A DNA stretch of 27,844 nt from DATJHM01 sp035493895 (GTDB lineage Bacteria > Chloroflexota > Ktedonobacteria > Ktedonobacterales > Ktedonobacteraceae), in contig DATJHM010000163.1 of NCBI GenBank assembly GCA_035493895.1, positions 1-27,844 of the forward strand, read 5' to 3'. The notes under the pieces are model-generated. The model worked only from the letters and a program-made list of their open reading frames with translations, was not told the DNA's origin and made no database searches. Position numbers and translations under genes: made by a program. This document shows, piece by piece, positions 7,056 through 14,531 of this stretch. Numbering within the stretch: position 1 is the first letter of the stretch; each line of letters starts with the position of its first letter.

Positions 7056-10000
7056 TTACATAAAGTTGAGAGAGCGGGCTTTCGTGACAACCTGCATGCG
7101 ACTCTGAGCTCCCAATTTGCCACAGATATTATAGACATGTCGCTTGACCGTATTGACGCTGAGCACGAGGCGATGTGCAATCTCACGGTTAGAAGCGCCT
7201 TCGAGAAGGAGAGCCAGTACTTCACGTTCGCGCTCAGTAAGTGGCTCAGTAAGTGGGCTGACAGTGGCCAGGGGAGGAGAAACGTCTGGAAACTGTGGTT
7301 CTCCGAAGGCGTTCAGGAGTGTCGTAATGTATTCCGCGAGGAGGTGATGGTTCGATAAATGGCGCAACAAAGCCAGCATGGGGAGTCCTTCGTCAACAAA
7401 GAGCCGGATGTAGCCTTCGGGCCTGGCGAGCAGGAGAGCCTGTTTCAGTATTGTAAGAGCGGCTGCTTGATCTCCTTGAGCCTCCAGAGCCAGTGTACGT
7501 ACGACGAGAATTTCCAGGACGCTGCCCAGGCGAGCACCTGCGCGAGCCTTTTCATGGAGTCGTGTCAGGAGAAGAAGGACCTCCTGGAGAGAAAACGTCG
7601 CCAGGTCCAGTTTCTTCTGCGCAATAGATATCCGTGCCAGCGTTAGATACTCACTCTCGCGAGGAAATGGCAAGTCGGTATCGTTGAGGGAGAGTCCACA
7701 TGTCTCGGCCCAGTGGACAGCAGCGGTTAGATTGCCAGATGTCAATTCAAAGCGCACCCTTCGAGCCGTACCCTGAGCCAGGAAAGAGGCAGCAAAATGT
7801 CGTTGATGTGCTAATGATAGAAGTGCATCCAGTGTTATGCGAGCTTCTGATGTATTGCCACGTGCCTGGAGCAAACTTGCCAGCGCGAAGTAGCCCTGAG
7901 TTGCCACCCGTGCTTCAAGAGGAATATCCTCATGGATCAGCGCCAGGCCCTGTCGTAAATAGTGTTCAGCCGTATCCAGATCGTTCCGCTCACGTAGGAG
8001 ATCTCCCAGGCCAAAATAATAATATGGGCCAGCGAACGTTATTTGGAGCATTTCCGGGGAAGAGGCGATCTCCATGATCTGTGCATAGGTAGCTGAGGCT
8101 TGTTGCAGTCGTCCTTGTAGAGCATGGAGATGTGCCAGCATTGCAATGCAACTTATCAGCGCAAAAGGATTATGCAAGATGCGTATGGTGGCTACCGTCT
8201 TCGCGATCTCAAGTTCGGTGGCTACCGTCGTGTCTCCGCTTATCTGATAAGCCTGAACGATATTTGTGAGGTTCCCGGCGCGAGCGGAATCCTCTGTTTC
8301 TGGCAGGAGAGCAAGTGCCTGATGTGCAAACAGGATTGAGTGTTGGAGATCGCCAGAAAAAAAAGCGATAGTCGAGCGGTTGGTAAATAGAAACCCACGG
8401 ATAATGCGAGCCTGCTCAGTGGATGTATCCTCACCAAGGCCATCTTCGGCCTCTGTCAGGCGGACCATTGCAGCTTCGAACTGATTCGTGAGCATGAGCA
8501 GCGAGGCATAGTAAACGCACAGCAAAGAGTGAGTGCGTATCACTGCATTTGGGAGCGCGTTCAGCCACTTGAGCACAATAGAGCGCTGACCTCGGAACGC
8601 AAAAGGAATCACAATTGGTTCGAGCAAGCGGATAGCTCGTTCTTCATCGGGAATAGCCAGAGCATGGTGTACCGCTTCAAGCGGTAATGCGTGTTGCTCA
8701 TACCATTCACTGGCTCGTTGATGCAATACAGGCACCATCGCAGGCTCTCGCTGCTGGAGATAGCTGCGCAATGTCTCGGCGAACAGATGATGATAGCGAT
8801 ACCAGCAGCGTATCTCGTCAAGAGCCACAACGAACAGATTTGCTTTTTCCAGTTTTTCCAGCATTTCCTGACTTTCTTCCCGTCCGGTGAGCGCATTGCA
8901 GAGTGGGCCGTTCAGGCGATCCAGCAACGAAGTATGGAGCAGGAAGGATTGGATCAAGGGAGGTTGCTGCATGAGCACCTCCTCGCTCAGATAGTCCAGC
9001 ACAAAGCGATGTGTGCCCGTAAAGCCCGTCACAAATCCGGTGATGTCCGTTTTCCCTTGCAAAGAGAGCGCGGCCAGTTGTAGTCCGGTGATCCAGCCCT
9101 CCGTTCGAGCTTCGAGGGTAGTCATAATATCAAGTGAAAGCTCCAGTTTCATCACGATCTGTAAAAAGGTGCGTATTTCATCGCCAGCAAAGCGCAGATC
9201 AGATGCACGTATTTCCGCAAGTCGTCCCTGAGCGCGCAATCGGGCCAGTGGCAGAGAGGGATCAGTGCGTGTGGCCAGGATCAGATGCAGTTGTGGTGGC
9301 AAGTGTTCCAGCAGGAGGATCATGGCTTGCCGAAGTGATGCCGAAGTGATGACGTGATAATCGTCCAGCACAAGAATCATATCCTTCGTCTGCTGCTCCA
9401 GGATTTCATTGATCAGCAGTGTGAGCACCATCTCCGGTGGTGGTGGTTGTGGAGTGCGGAGTAGAGAGAGGATAGTTGTGCCTAACTGAGGATCTAATGT
9501 CTGTAAGGCGAAGATCATGTAAGGGAGAAAACGTGCGGGATCATTATCCTCAGGTTCCAGGGAGAGCCAGGCAACTGGCAGATTGCTCTCCCAGAGAGAT
9601 TGAGCCAGCAAGGTCGTTTTGCCAGATCCGGCGGGAGCGGAGATGAGCGTGAGAGGGAGTTGTGCGCATAGTCGGAGCCGCTCAATTAAATGAGTGCGAA
9701 CAACAAGCTGAGGTCGTGGATGTGGTATATGGAGCTTGGTGATGAGCAAAGGATGGAGAGGAGTAGACTGAGAGGGGAGTGCAGGTTGTGGCGTGCCATC
9801 TGTGCCACTGACAAGGTGAGGAGTAGCCGATGGGAATAGCAAGGCGTGTTCGTTCTCGTGTTGGGTATATACAATCTCTTCAAGAGATTCCAGGCGTGCC
9901 AGCGTGAGGTTGGAAGTTTTACCCAGATATTTCTTGCTAAGATGCTTGCCCTGTGTCAGGTAGGCATACCAATAATGTTCGCCGCGTGGTCTGGTCTCTT

Positions 10001-10181
10001 TGCGTGCCGTGTAGAAGCCATGTTTGCCTATAAACGCAAAGGAAGAGACACTCTGAAGCCAGGTAAACCAGGTGGGGCTATTCAGCATGATTGGTAGAGC
10101 TGTTTCGCTGCGTGTCTCGTAGAGTTCATACCTTGTCTGCCCGGGTAACCAGGCAAGTGTGTATATAGGTACTTTTGGCAT
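7056..10181 (-). CDS. LuxR-family ATP-dependent regulator (MalT/LAL type)
   Basis: A 1041-residue transcriptional activator. Domain order: an unusual N-terminal region of about 110 residues (aromatic, with a GEHYWYAYLTQGKHLSKKYL block) that I associate with Ktedonobacteria; a STAND-type NTPase with Walker A SAPAGSGKTT (181-190) and Walker B ILVLDDYH (269-276); a helical TPR-like region (about 480-900); and a C-terminal LuxR helix-turn-helix (976-1041) with LTEREREVL and NREIAHRL. Such proteins oligomerise on binding ATP and an effector and activate promoters. Start: ATG with GGAGAGGG just upstream. Short in-gene duplications (11-12 bp, near 7230 and 9335) do not break the frame. An inverted repeat overlaps its own -35 box, so autoregulation is possible. 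The FAD oxidoreductase downstream is a plausible target. Confidence 0.93.
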   Translation of the reverse strand: MPKVPIYTLAWLPGQTRYELYETRSETALPIMLNSPTWFTWLQSVSSFAFIGKHGFYTARKETRPRGEHYWYAYLTQGKHLSKKYLGKTSNLTLARLESLEEIVYTQHENEHALLFPSATPHLVSGTDGTPQPALPSQSTPLHPLLITKLHIPHPRPQLVVRTHLIERLRLCAQLPLTLISAPAGSGKTTLLAQSLWESNLPVAWLSLEPEDNDPARFLPYMIFALQTLDPQLGTTILSLLRTPQPPPPEMVLTLLINEILEQQTKDMILVLDDYHVITSASLRQAMILLLEHLPPQLHLILATRTDPSLPLARLRAQGRLAEIRASDLRFAGDEIRTFLQIVMKLELSLDIMTTLEARTEGWITGLQLAALSLQGKTDITGFVTGFTGTHRFVLDYLSEEVLMQQPPLIQSFLLHTSLLDRLNGPLCNALTGREESQEMLEKLEKANLFVVALDEIRCWYRYHHLFAETLRSYLQQREPAMVPVLHQRASEWYEQHALPLEAVHHALAIPDEERAIRLLEPIVIPFAFRGQRSIVLKWLNALPNAVIRTHSLLCVYYASLLMLTNQFEAAMVRLTEAEDGLGEDTSTEQARIIRGFLFTNRSTIAFFSGDLQHSILFAHQALALLPETEDSARAGNLTNIVQAYQISGDTTVATELEIAKTVATIRILHNPFALISCIAMLAHLHALQGRLQQASATYAQIMEIASSPEMLQITFAGPYYYFGLGDLLRERNDLDTAEHYLRQGLALIHEDIPLEARVATQGYFALASLLQARGNTSEARITLDALLSLAHQRHFAASFLAQGTARRVRFELTSGNLTAAVHWAETCGLSLNDTDLPFPRESEYLTLARISIAQKKLDLATFSLQEVLLLLTRLHEKARAGARLGSVLEILVVRTLALEAQGDQAAALTILKQALLLARPEGYIRLFVDEGLPMLALLRHLSNHHLLAEYITTLLNAFGEPQFPDVSPPLATVSPLTEPLTEREREVLALLLEGASNREIAHRLVLSVNTVKRHVYNICGKLGAQSRMQVVTKARSLNFM

Positions 10182-10211
10182 CGCTTCCCTCTCCTATTGC
10201 ATCACACTTTA

Positions 10212-10275
10212 TATGTAATACTTTAGTTTTTACCCAACAAAAGGACTTTTCAAGTTCATTATAAGCGTTGGGTAA
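10212..10275 (-). promoter_or_regulatory. Promoter of the LuxR regulator overlapped by an inverted repeat
   Basis: On the minus strand TTGTTG (10240-10235), 17 bp, TACATA (10217-10212). TTACCCAAC (10230-10238) and GTTGGGTAA (10267-10275) form a perfect 9-bp inverted repeat with 28 bp between the arms; the near arm overlaps the -35 box. Binding site of an activator or autorepressor is inferred. Confidence 0.4.
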
Positions 10276-10451
10276 GAGGCAAGCAAGCATAAATGGTTGA
10301 TGATTGTACTTTCTGGTAGTACTTAACAAGTAGAAGCATGGTGGAAGAATGTTTTTATTGGCAGGTCTTTGTTATGTTTCTTCGAGAGAGAACGGGGGAA
10401 ACAAATGAAGGTCAATAGGCTACCAGGAGAGCATCAGGAGTCGCAAAACAA

Positions 10452-10500
10452 AATAGAGGATGCATGATCCTCTATTGGACGGGAGAGTTTCTCTCCCGTC
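10452..10500 (-). terminator. Double hairpin terminator of the aldolase/dehydrogenase operon
   Basis: Read on the minus strand just after the stop codon: a 10-bp perfect stem (10500-10491 with 10487-10478, 3-nt loop), then a second 10-bp stem (10476-10467 with 10461-10452, 5-nt loop) followed by TTTTGTTTT. The second hairpin is a classic Rho-independent terminator. Confidence 0.85.
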
Positions 10501-10506
10501 GCGAAT

Positions 10507-11496
10507 TTACTGACGCCGTTTGTCCCAGGCCTCGGGGTTGACGAGGTTGGGGGGGCGTTCGTTACGCAATACACTGACAACTTGCTGGCAGGCCATGACC
10601 TGCATGCGGATGAGTCCGGCAGTGGTGTAGGAACCGATATGGGGGGTGCATATCGTGTTCGGTAACGAAAATAGGGGGTCGTCTGGCTCGGGTGGTTCGG
10701 GATCGAACACGTCGAGACCAGCCCCGGCCAGATGACCAGAACGGAGCGCATCGATCAATGCCGGATGATCGATTAAGGCTCCGCGTGAGACATTAATCAG
10801 GTAGCTTCCTTCCGGCATCTGGCGCAAGGTCTCTGCATTGATGATGTGATAGGTGGATGGGATGGAAGGGCAGTGGATGGAGACGACTTGCGCCTGGGGC
10901 AGCAGGTCCGCGAGCGTGGGGGCGATTTCGACGCCAAGCTCTTCGGCACGTTGCGGTGTAATGAACGGATCGTAGGCCAGCACGCGCATGCCCAGCGCTT
11001 TCGCAATAAGCGCAACGCGACTCCCGATCCGTCCCAGACCGACCAGCCCCAGGGTTGTCCCGGCAGTCTCCAGTCCCGGTGCGAATGCTCCAGGGATCGG
11101 GAAGCCCTGTCCTGAACGGAGAATACGATCACCGAGCGCCACCTTTTTGCAGAGATTGAGCAGAAGCGCAATGGCATGTTCAGCCGTTGATTCGGTTGGG
11201 CCATCTGGCGTGTTGATGACCAGAATGCCCCGTTGCGTTGCGGCTTCGATATCGACGCGATCAACGCCGATGCCATTGCGGGCAACGATACGCAGTTGTG
11301 GACCGATACGATCCATGACTTCACCGGTAATAAACGTCGTGCCGCGGACAAAAATGACCTGGGCCGTCGACGCCTCCGCATGCCAATCGTTGAGTTCCCC
11401 TACCTGACTGACGCGGATCGTTGCTGCCGTTTCAAGGATCGATGAAGCTTCAGGAAAGAATTTGAGACCAGTCCATATGACAAATTCACGCGACAT
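10507..11496 (-). CDS. D-2-hydroxyacid dehydrogenase (NAD-dependent)
   Basis: About 329 residues from the ATG at 11496, which has GGAAG 8 bp upstream; an in-frame GTG at 11502 is too close to that site. It is a D-isomer-specific 2-hydroxyacid dehydrogenase of the SerA/glyoxylate-reductase type. The NAD-binding motif is GLVGLGRIGS (about 150-159). The catalytic triad is visible: R238 in NVSRGAL, E267 in DVFDPEP, H286 in TPHIGS. It reduces a 2-keto acid or oxidises a D-2-hydroxy acid in the cytoplasm. It lies 22 bp downstream of the aldolase gene and shares its promoter and terminator. With a keto-acid aldolase next door, a role in 2-keto-acid or hydroxypyruvate/tartronate-type metabolism fits, but the substrate cannot be read from the sequence. 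Confidence 0.88.
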   Translation of the reverse strand: MSREFVIWTGLKFFPEASSILETAATIRVSQVGELNDWHAEASTAQVIFVRGTTFITGEVMDRIGPQLRIVARNGIGVDRVDIEAATQRGILVINTPDGPTESTAEHAIALLLNLCKKVALGDRILRSGQGFPIPGAFAPGLETAGTTLGLVGLGRIGSRVALIAKALGMRVLAYDPFITPQRAEELGVEIAPTLADLLPQAQVVSIHCPSIPSTYHIINAETLRQMPEGSYLINVSRGALIDHPALIDALRSGHLAGAGLDVFDPEPPEPDDPLFSLPNTICTPHIGSYTTAGLIRMQVMACQQVVSVLRNERPPNLVNPEAWDKRRQ

Positions 11497-11518
11497 ATTC
11501 ACCTCTTCCTTTGCTGGA

Positions 11519-12298
11519 TCAAAGTGTCGTACGCGCCCTTTGTAAATTTTGTCTGGCTCCAGTGAGCAGACTGTTGATATCAGTGATCACCGTGACCATC
11601 TGAAAGCCCTGTTGGACGCATTGAGCTGCGGCAGCACCATCGCCACTCATAATGCCTGAGGCGAGATGGTGTTCTCGGGCGCTCGTTTTGACGCGTTCGA
11701 GCGCATCGAGAAATGCAGGATCGTTGCTATAGAGGCTGGGTGGAAGGCCGAGCGACCCATGCAGGTCGTTGGGGCCTATGAAAGCGACATCGATGCCGGG
11801 GACGGAGAGAATCTCATCGAGATTCTGGATTGCCTGTGCGCTTTCAATCTGGACGCAGACCATAATCTCGTCGTTTGCACGGGCGAGATACTCTGTGCGG
11901 TCGGTATCGCCAAAGCTGTAAGGGGCGAATGTGCCGCCAATACTACGCGTGCCCATCGGGGCGTATTTCGAATTGCTCACCGCTTGCTGCGCTTCTTCGC
12001 GTGTATTGACCATGGGGATGAGCACCCCCCAGGCACCAGCATCCAGCGCCCACTTGAACCACTCAACGCTGTTGTACGGGATACGTACAAAGGGAGCGCT
12101 TTTGCCAGCATCGGCAATAATTGCGATCATGTCCGCAACAAGGCCGGGATGCTGAGCCGTGTGCTCCATATCGATCAGAAGCCAGTCAAAGCCGAGATGC
12201 GCCATCAGGCGTGCTGAGGACGTGTCAGGCAGGTTCAACCAGGCTCCCAGAGCCGGTTCGCCGCGTTTGAGCAGTTCTTTCACGTGGTTTGTTCGCAT
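11519..12298 (-). CDS. HpcH/HpaI family class II aldolase
   Basis: A 259-residue metal-dependent aldolase of the HpcH/HpaI family, which cleaves 2-keto-3-deoxy or 4-hydroxy-2-keto acids to pyruvate and an aldehyde. Visible residues: D43/E45/H46 in LIDMEHT, R72 in FVRIPYNS, the metal-binding E152 in VQIESAQ and D178 in IGPNDLHGSLG. Length is normal for the family. The start ATG has AGAGG about 8 bp upstream. It is the first gene of the operon with the hydroxyacid dehydrogenase. The promoter has a perfect TATAAT, and a 7-bp inverted repeat covers the start site. The exact substrate (HHED, keto-deoxy-glucarate, keto-deoxy-rhamnonate and so on) cannot be decided. Confidence 0.9.
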   Translation of the reverse strand: MRTNHVKELLKRGEPALGAWLNLPDTSSARLMAHLGFDWLLIDMEHTAQHPGLVADMIAIIADAGKSAPFVRIPYNSVEWFKWALDAGAWGVLIPMVNTREEAQQAVSNSKYAPMGTRSIGGTFAPYSFGDTDRTEYLARANDEIMVCVQIESAQAIQNLDEILSVPGIDVAFIGPNDLHGSLGLPPSLYSNDPAFLDALERVKTSAREHHLASGIMSGDGAAAAQCVQQGFQMVTVITDINSLLTGARQNLQRARTTL

Positions 12299-12326
12299 GA
12301 GTTACGCCTCTTTCTATTGAAACGCC

Positions 12327-12347
12327 GTGCAGCTAACATTGCTGCAC
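12327..12347. promoter_or_regulatory. Operator-like palindrome at the aldolase operon start site
   Basis: GTGCAGC-TAACATT-GCTGCAC, perfect 7-bp arms. It begins at the predicted transcription start (about 12348) and covers roughly +1 to +22, the usual place for a repressor site. Confidence 0.5.
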
Positions 12348-12354
12348 TTGCATC

Positions 12355-12384
12355 ATTATAGCCTTTTCCCGGTACCATACTCAA
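12355..12384 (-). promoter_or_regulatory. Sigma-70 promoter of the aldolase operon
   Basis: Minus strand TTGAGT (12384-12379), an 18-bp spacer, and a perfect TATAAT (12360-12355). The leader to the ATG is about 50 nt. Confidence 0.7.
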
Positions 12385-12398
12385 CCTATCAGTGAGTG

Positions 12399-12428
12399 GA
12401 TTGCAACTAATCGATCTTAGTTGCAATC
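12399..12428. promoter_or_regulatory. 12-bp perfect palindrome followed by T-run
   Basis: GATTGCAACTAA, loop TCGATC, TTAGTTGCAATC. On the plus strand a run of T follows, so it could terminate transcription running rightwards; as DNA it sits about 50-80 bp upstream of the aldolase start site and could be an activator site. I cannot decide between these. Confidence 0.5.
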
Positions 12429-12479
12429 TTTTTTGCACTTGGGAAATATCGAGATTGGCCAGAAACTCGTTCTGAGAAG

Positions 12480-12506
12480 TGTCGATTCGGTCGTAGTCCG
12501 TTCGTC
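12480..12506 (+). promoter_or_regulatory. Candidate ECF42-type promoter
   Basis: TGTCGA (12480-12485), 17 bp, CGTC (12503-12506), followed by the YCII gene. From memory, TGTCGA with a CG-containing -10 is the motif reported for ECF42 sigma factors, which usually drive linked DGPF genes. Confidence 0.45.
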
Positions 12507-12580
12507 GTTTTTAGAGAAGAGCAAAAATGATGCTTCTTCTGGAGATAAACCGCTTTTGAGCGAGGAAAGGAAATAGAGAA

Positions 12581-12925
12581 ATGCGCTACTTAGCTTTAAT
12601 TTATGATAATGAGGCGGCATACGCAGCGTGGAGTGAAGAGGCACGCGTGGCCGAGTATCAGGCGTACAACAATTTCGGGGCGGAGCAGGCACAGTTTCTT
12701 GGAGGTGGCAAGGCGCTTCAGCCGAGCAATACGGCGACGACGGTGCGCGTGCGCGATGGCAAGACGCTGACGACGGACGGTCCGTTTGCGGAGACGAAAG
12801 ATCAGATTGGAGGCTATTATCTGCTCAATTGTAAAGATCTCGATGAAGCCATAGAAGTGGCGGCGAAGATTCCCTCGGCGACCCACGGTGCTGTTGAGAT
12901 TCGCCCCGTTCTCGAGTTCGATTAG
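12581..12925 (+). CDS. YCII-related (DGPF) protein
   Basis: A 114-residue YCII-domain protein (PF03795). It starts MRYLALIYDNE and carries the DGPFAETKDQIGGYYLL block (about residues 66-82) that gives DGPF proteins their name. YCII proteins have a ferredoxin-like fold with conserved His/Asp pairs and mostly unknown function. They are the standard genomic partner of ECF42 sigma factors, and here the sigma gene follows after 11 bp in the same direction. AAAGGA lies upstream of the ATG at a slightly long distance. Probably controlled by the downstream sigma factor. Family call is firm; role unknown. Confidence 0.92.
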   Translation: MRYLALIYDNEAAYAAWSEEARVAEYQAYNNFGAEQAQFLGGGKALQPSNTATTVRVRDGKTLTTDGPFAETKDQIGGYYLLNCKDLDEAIEVAAKIPSATHGAVEIRPVLEFD

Positions 12926-12936
12926 CTGTGAGTTGA

Positions 12937-14220
12937 ATGGATAGCATACAACAGGCAGTTTCGGAGACATTCGCACGGGAAGCAAGTCGCATCCTCGCCG
13001 CTTTGATTGGCTCTGTAAGGGACTTCGAGCTGGCGGAGGATGCCCTGCAAGATGCGTTGCTGGTGGCACTGGAACGCTGGGCGGTCGATGGTATTCCACG
13101 GAATCCAGGAGCGTGGTTAATGACGGTGACCCGGCGCAAAGCTCTTGACCGTCTGCGCCGTAAGAACACGCTTGCGCACAAACAGGTCCAGCTTCAGGAA
13201 CTGCTTGAGCAGGAGCAGCCTGGAGGAGAAGACATGGAAGATACCGCCATTCCTGATGAGCGGCTCAAGTTGATGTTCACCTGTTGTCATCCCGCGCTGG
13301 GATTAGAGGCGCAGATCGCCCTGACGTTACATACGCTGGGCGGTCTGTCCACGCCTGAGATTGCCAGCGCTTTCCTCGTGCCAGTGCCGACGATGGCGCA
13401 ACGTCTGGTACGGGCCAAGCGCAAGATTCGCGATGCGGGCATTCCGTATCGAGTACCGGAGTCGCGTGTGCTGGGGGAACGGGTGGATGCGGTTCTGCAC
13501 GTTCTGTATCTGATCTTTAATGAGGGCTACGCAGCGATGGCGGGTAGCGAGCTGATCAGGCGGGAATTGTGCGACGAATCCATTCGGCTGGCGCGGTTGA
13601 TGGCCCAACTCTTGATCCAGGAGTCACTGGCGAGCGAAGTGCCGGAAGCATTGGGACTGCTGGCGCTATTGCTGCTGCATGATTCGCGGCGTGAGGCACG
13701 TGTGGGGGAGGATGGAGAACTGGTGCTGCTGGAGGATCAGGAGCGGGTACGCTGGGATCAGCAAAAGATAGAGGAAGGGAAACGTATTCTTGAGCGTGCC
13801 CTCTCTATGAGACGGGCTGGTCCTTACCAGATCCAGGCCGCGATCAGCGCGCTCCATGCGCAGGCAAGACAGCCAGAGGAGACGGATTGGCCGCAGATTT
13901 CCGCGCTCTATCGGGTCCTCATGGTCATGACTCCTTCCCCCATTATCGAATTGAACCGGGCGGTCGCCGTGGCGATGGCGGACGGTCCCTTACAGGGTCT
14001 GCGATTGCTGGAACAAGGCAACCTGAAGAAGGAGTTGAGCGACTATTATCTGTTTCACGCCGCTCAGGCGGATTTATTGAGGCGTGCGGGTCGGATGCGT
14101 GATGCGCGGGATGCGTACATGCAGGCGTATCAGCTTTGTGCGAATGAGCGAGAGCGCGCTTTTCTGGAACGTCGTCTGCGGGAAGTAGTGGTGCAGATCA
14201 CGGAGGAGGGAGATGCGTGA
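12937..14220 (+). CDS. ECF42-type RNA polymerase sigma factor with C-terminal extension
   Basis: A 427-residue SigJ-like ECF sigma factor. Region 2 is at about 8-75 (EDALQDALLVALERW, then AWLMTVTRRKALDRLRR), and region 4 at about 107-165 (DERLKLMFTCCHPAL, then LSTPEIASAFLVPVPTMAQR, whose helix-turn-helix reads out the -35). The remaining 260 residues form a helical, TPR-like extension (DUF6596) typical of group ECF42, which replaces an anti-sigma factor in controlling activity. It starts 11 bp after the YCII stop with no clear ribosome site, which suggests translational coupling. A TGTCGA-type promoter before the YCII gene suggests autoregulation. It is followed at once by a stem-loop repeat. 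The inducing signal is unknown. Confidence 0.92.
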   Translation: MDSIQQAVSETFAREASRILAALIGSVRDFELAEDALQDALLVALERWAVDGIPRNPGAWLMTVTRRKALDRLRRKNTLAHKQVQLQELLEQEQPGGEDMEDTAIPDERLKLMFTCCHPALGLEAQIALTLHTLGGLSTPEIASAFLVPVPTMAQRLVRAKRKIRDAGIPYRVPESRVLGERVDAVLHVLYLIFNEGYAAMAGSELIRRELCDESIRLARLMAQLLIQESLASEVPEALGLLALLLLHDSRREARVGEDGELVLLEDQERVRWDQQKIEEGKRILERALSMRRAGPYQIQAAISALHAQARQPEETDWPQISALYRVLMVMTPSPIIELNRAVAVAMADGPLQGLRLLEQGNLKKELSDYYLFHAAQADLLRRAGRMRDARDAYMQAYQLCANERERAFLERRLREVVVQITEEGDA

Positions 14221-14268
14221 GAAGGAGAGGGTTGCGAGGTAGATGGTGGAGAAGAACGGAACTGTGCC

Positions 14269-14491
14269 TCTACTGGTCTACGTTGCAGACAAGCAGCAAT
14301 GTCACGGAGATAAGGGGAATCTCCCATCAATCCCGTAGAGTCGCCGCTTGTCTGCGACCGGGTCGGCTTGTCTGCGACCGGGTCGACGACGAGATGGGAG
14401 GTGGTCGCCCCCGGTCGCAGATAAGCGGCGACTCTACAAGGGTGGGGGGCGATGTACAGGCTTATCTACGTGACATTGTAGACAAGTAGCG
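14269..14491. repeat. Composite stem-loop repeat (copy A)
   Basis: Contains a 28-bp inverted repeat (14335-14362 with 14410-14437, one G/A mismatch), a perfect 20-bp tandem direct repeat (14346-14365 and 14366-14385), an outer 9-bp inverted pair AATGTCACG/CGTGACATT (14298-14306, 14469-14477), and a near-identical direct pair TTGyAGACAAGyAGC (14283-14297, 14477-14491). The segment AAGGGGAATCTCCCATCAA (14312-14330) recurs exactly in copy B at 25935-25953. Looks like a MITE- or REP-like family. It fills most of the 311-bp gap after the ECF42 gene. Confidence 0.75.
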
Positions 14492-14531
14492 CTTCTACAA
14501 AGGAAAAACCAGGTGTCGCAGGGGCGATACT

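Larger units (their letters stand above)
10182..10506. other. Intergenic region, 325 bp
   Basis: Contains the regulator's promoter and inverted repeat on the left (10212-10275), a small dyad GTACT-7-AGTAC (10306-10322), and the double-hairpin terminator of the dehydrogenase operon (10452-10500). No gene is seen. Confidence 0.6.
12299..12580. other. Divergent regulatory region, 282 bp
   Basis: Holds the aldolase operon promoter with two palindromes and the candidate ECF42-type promoter for the YCII/sigma pair. No gene is seen. Confidence 0.6.

Noticed and set aside
7225..9345. Short tandem duplications of 11-12 bp inside the LuxR regulator gene
   Set aside because: They keep the frame, encode plausible residues and are short enough to be chance or neutral slippage.
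14335..14437. CRISPR-like array
   Set aside because: The two 20-bp copies are directly adjacent without spacers and belong to an inverted-repeat structure.
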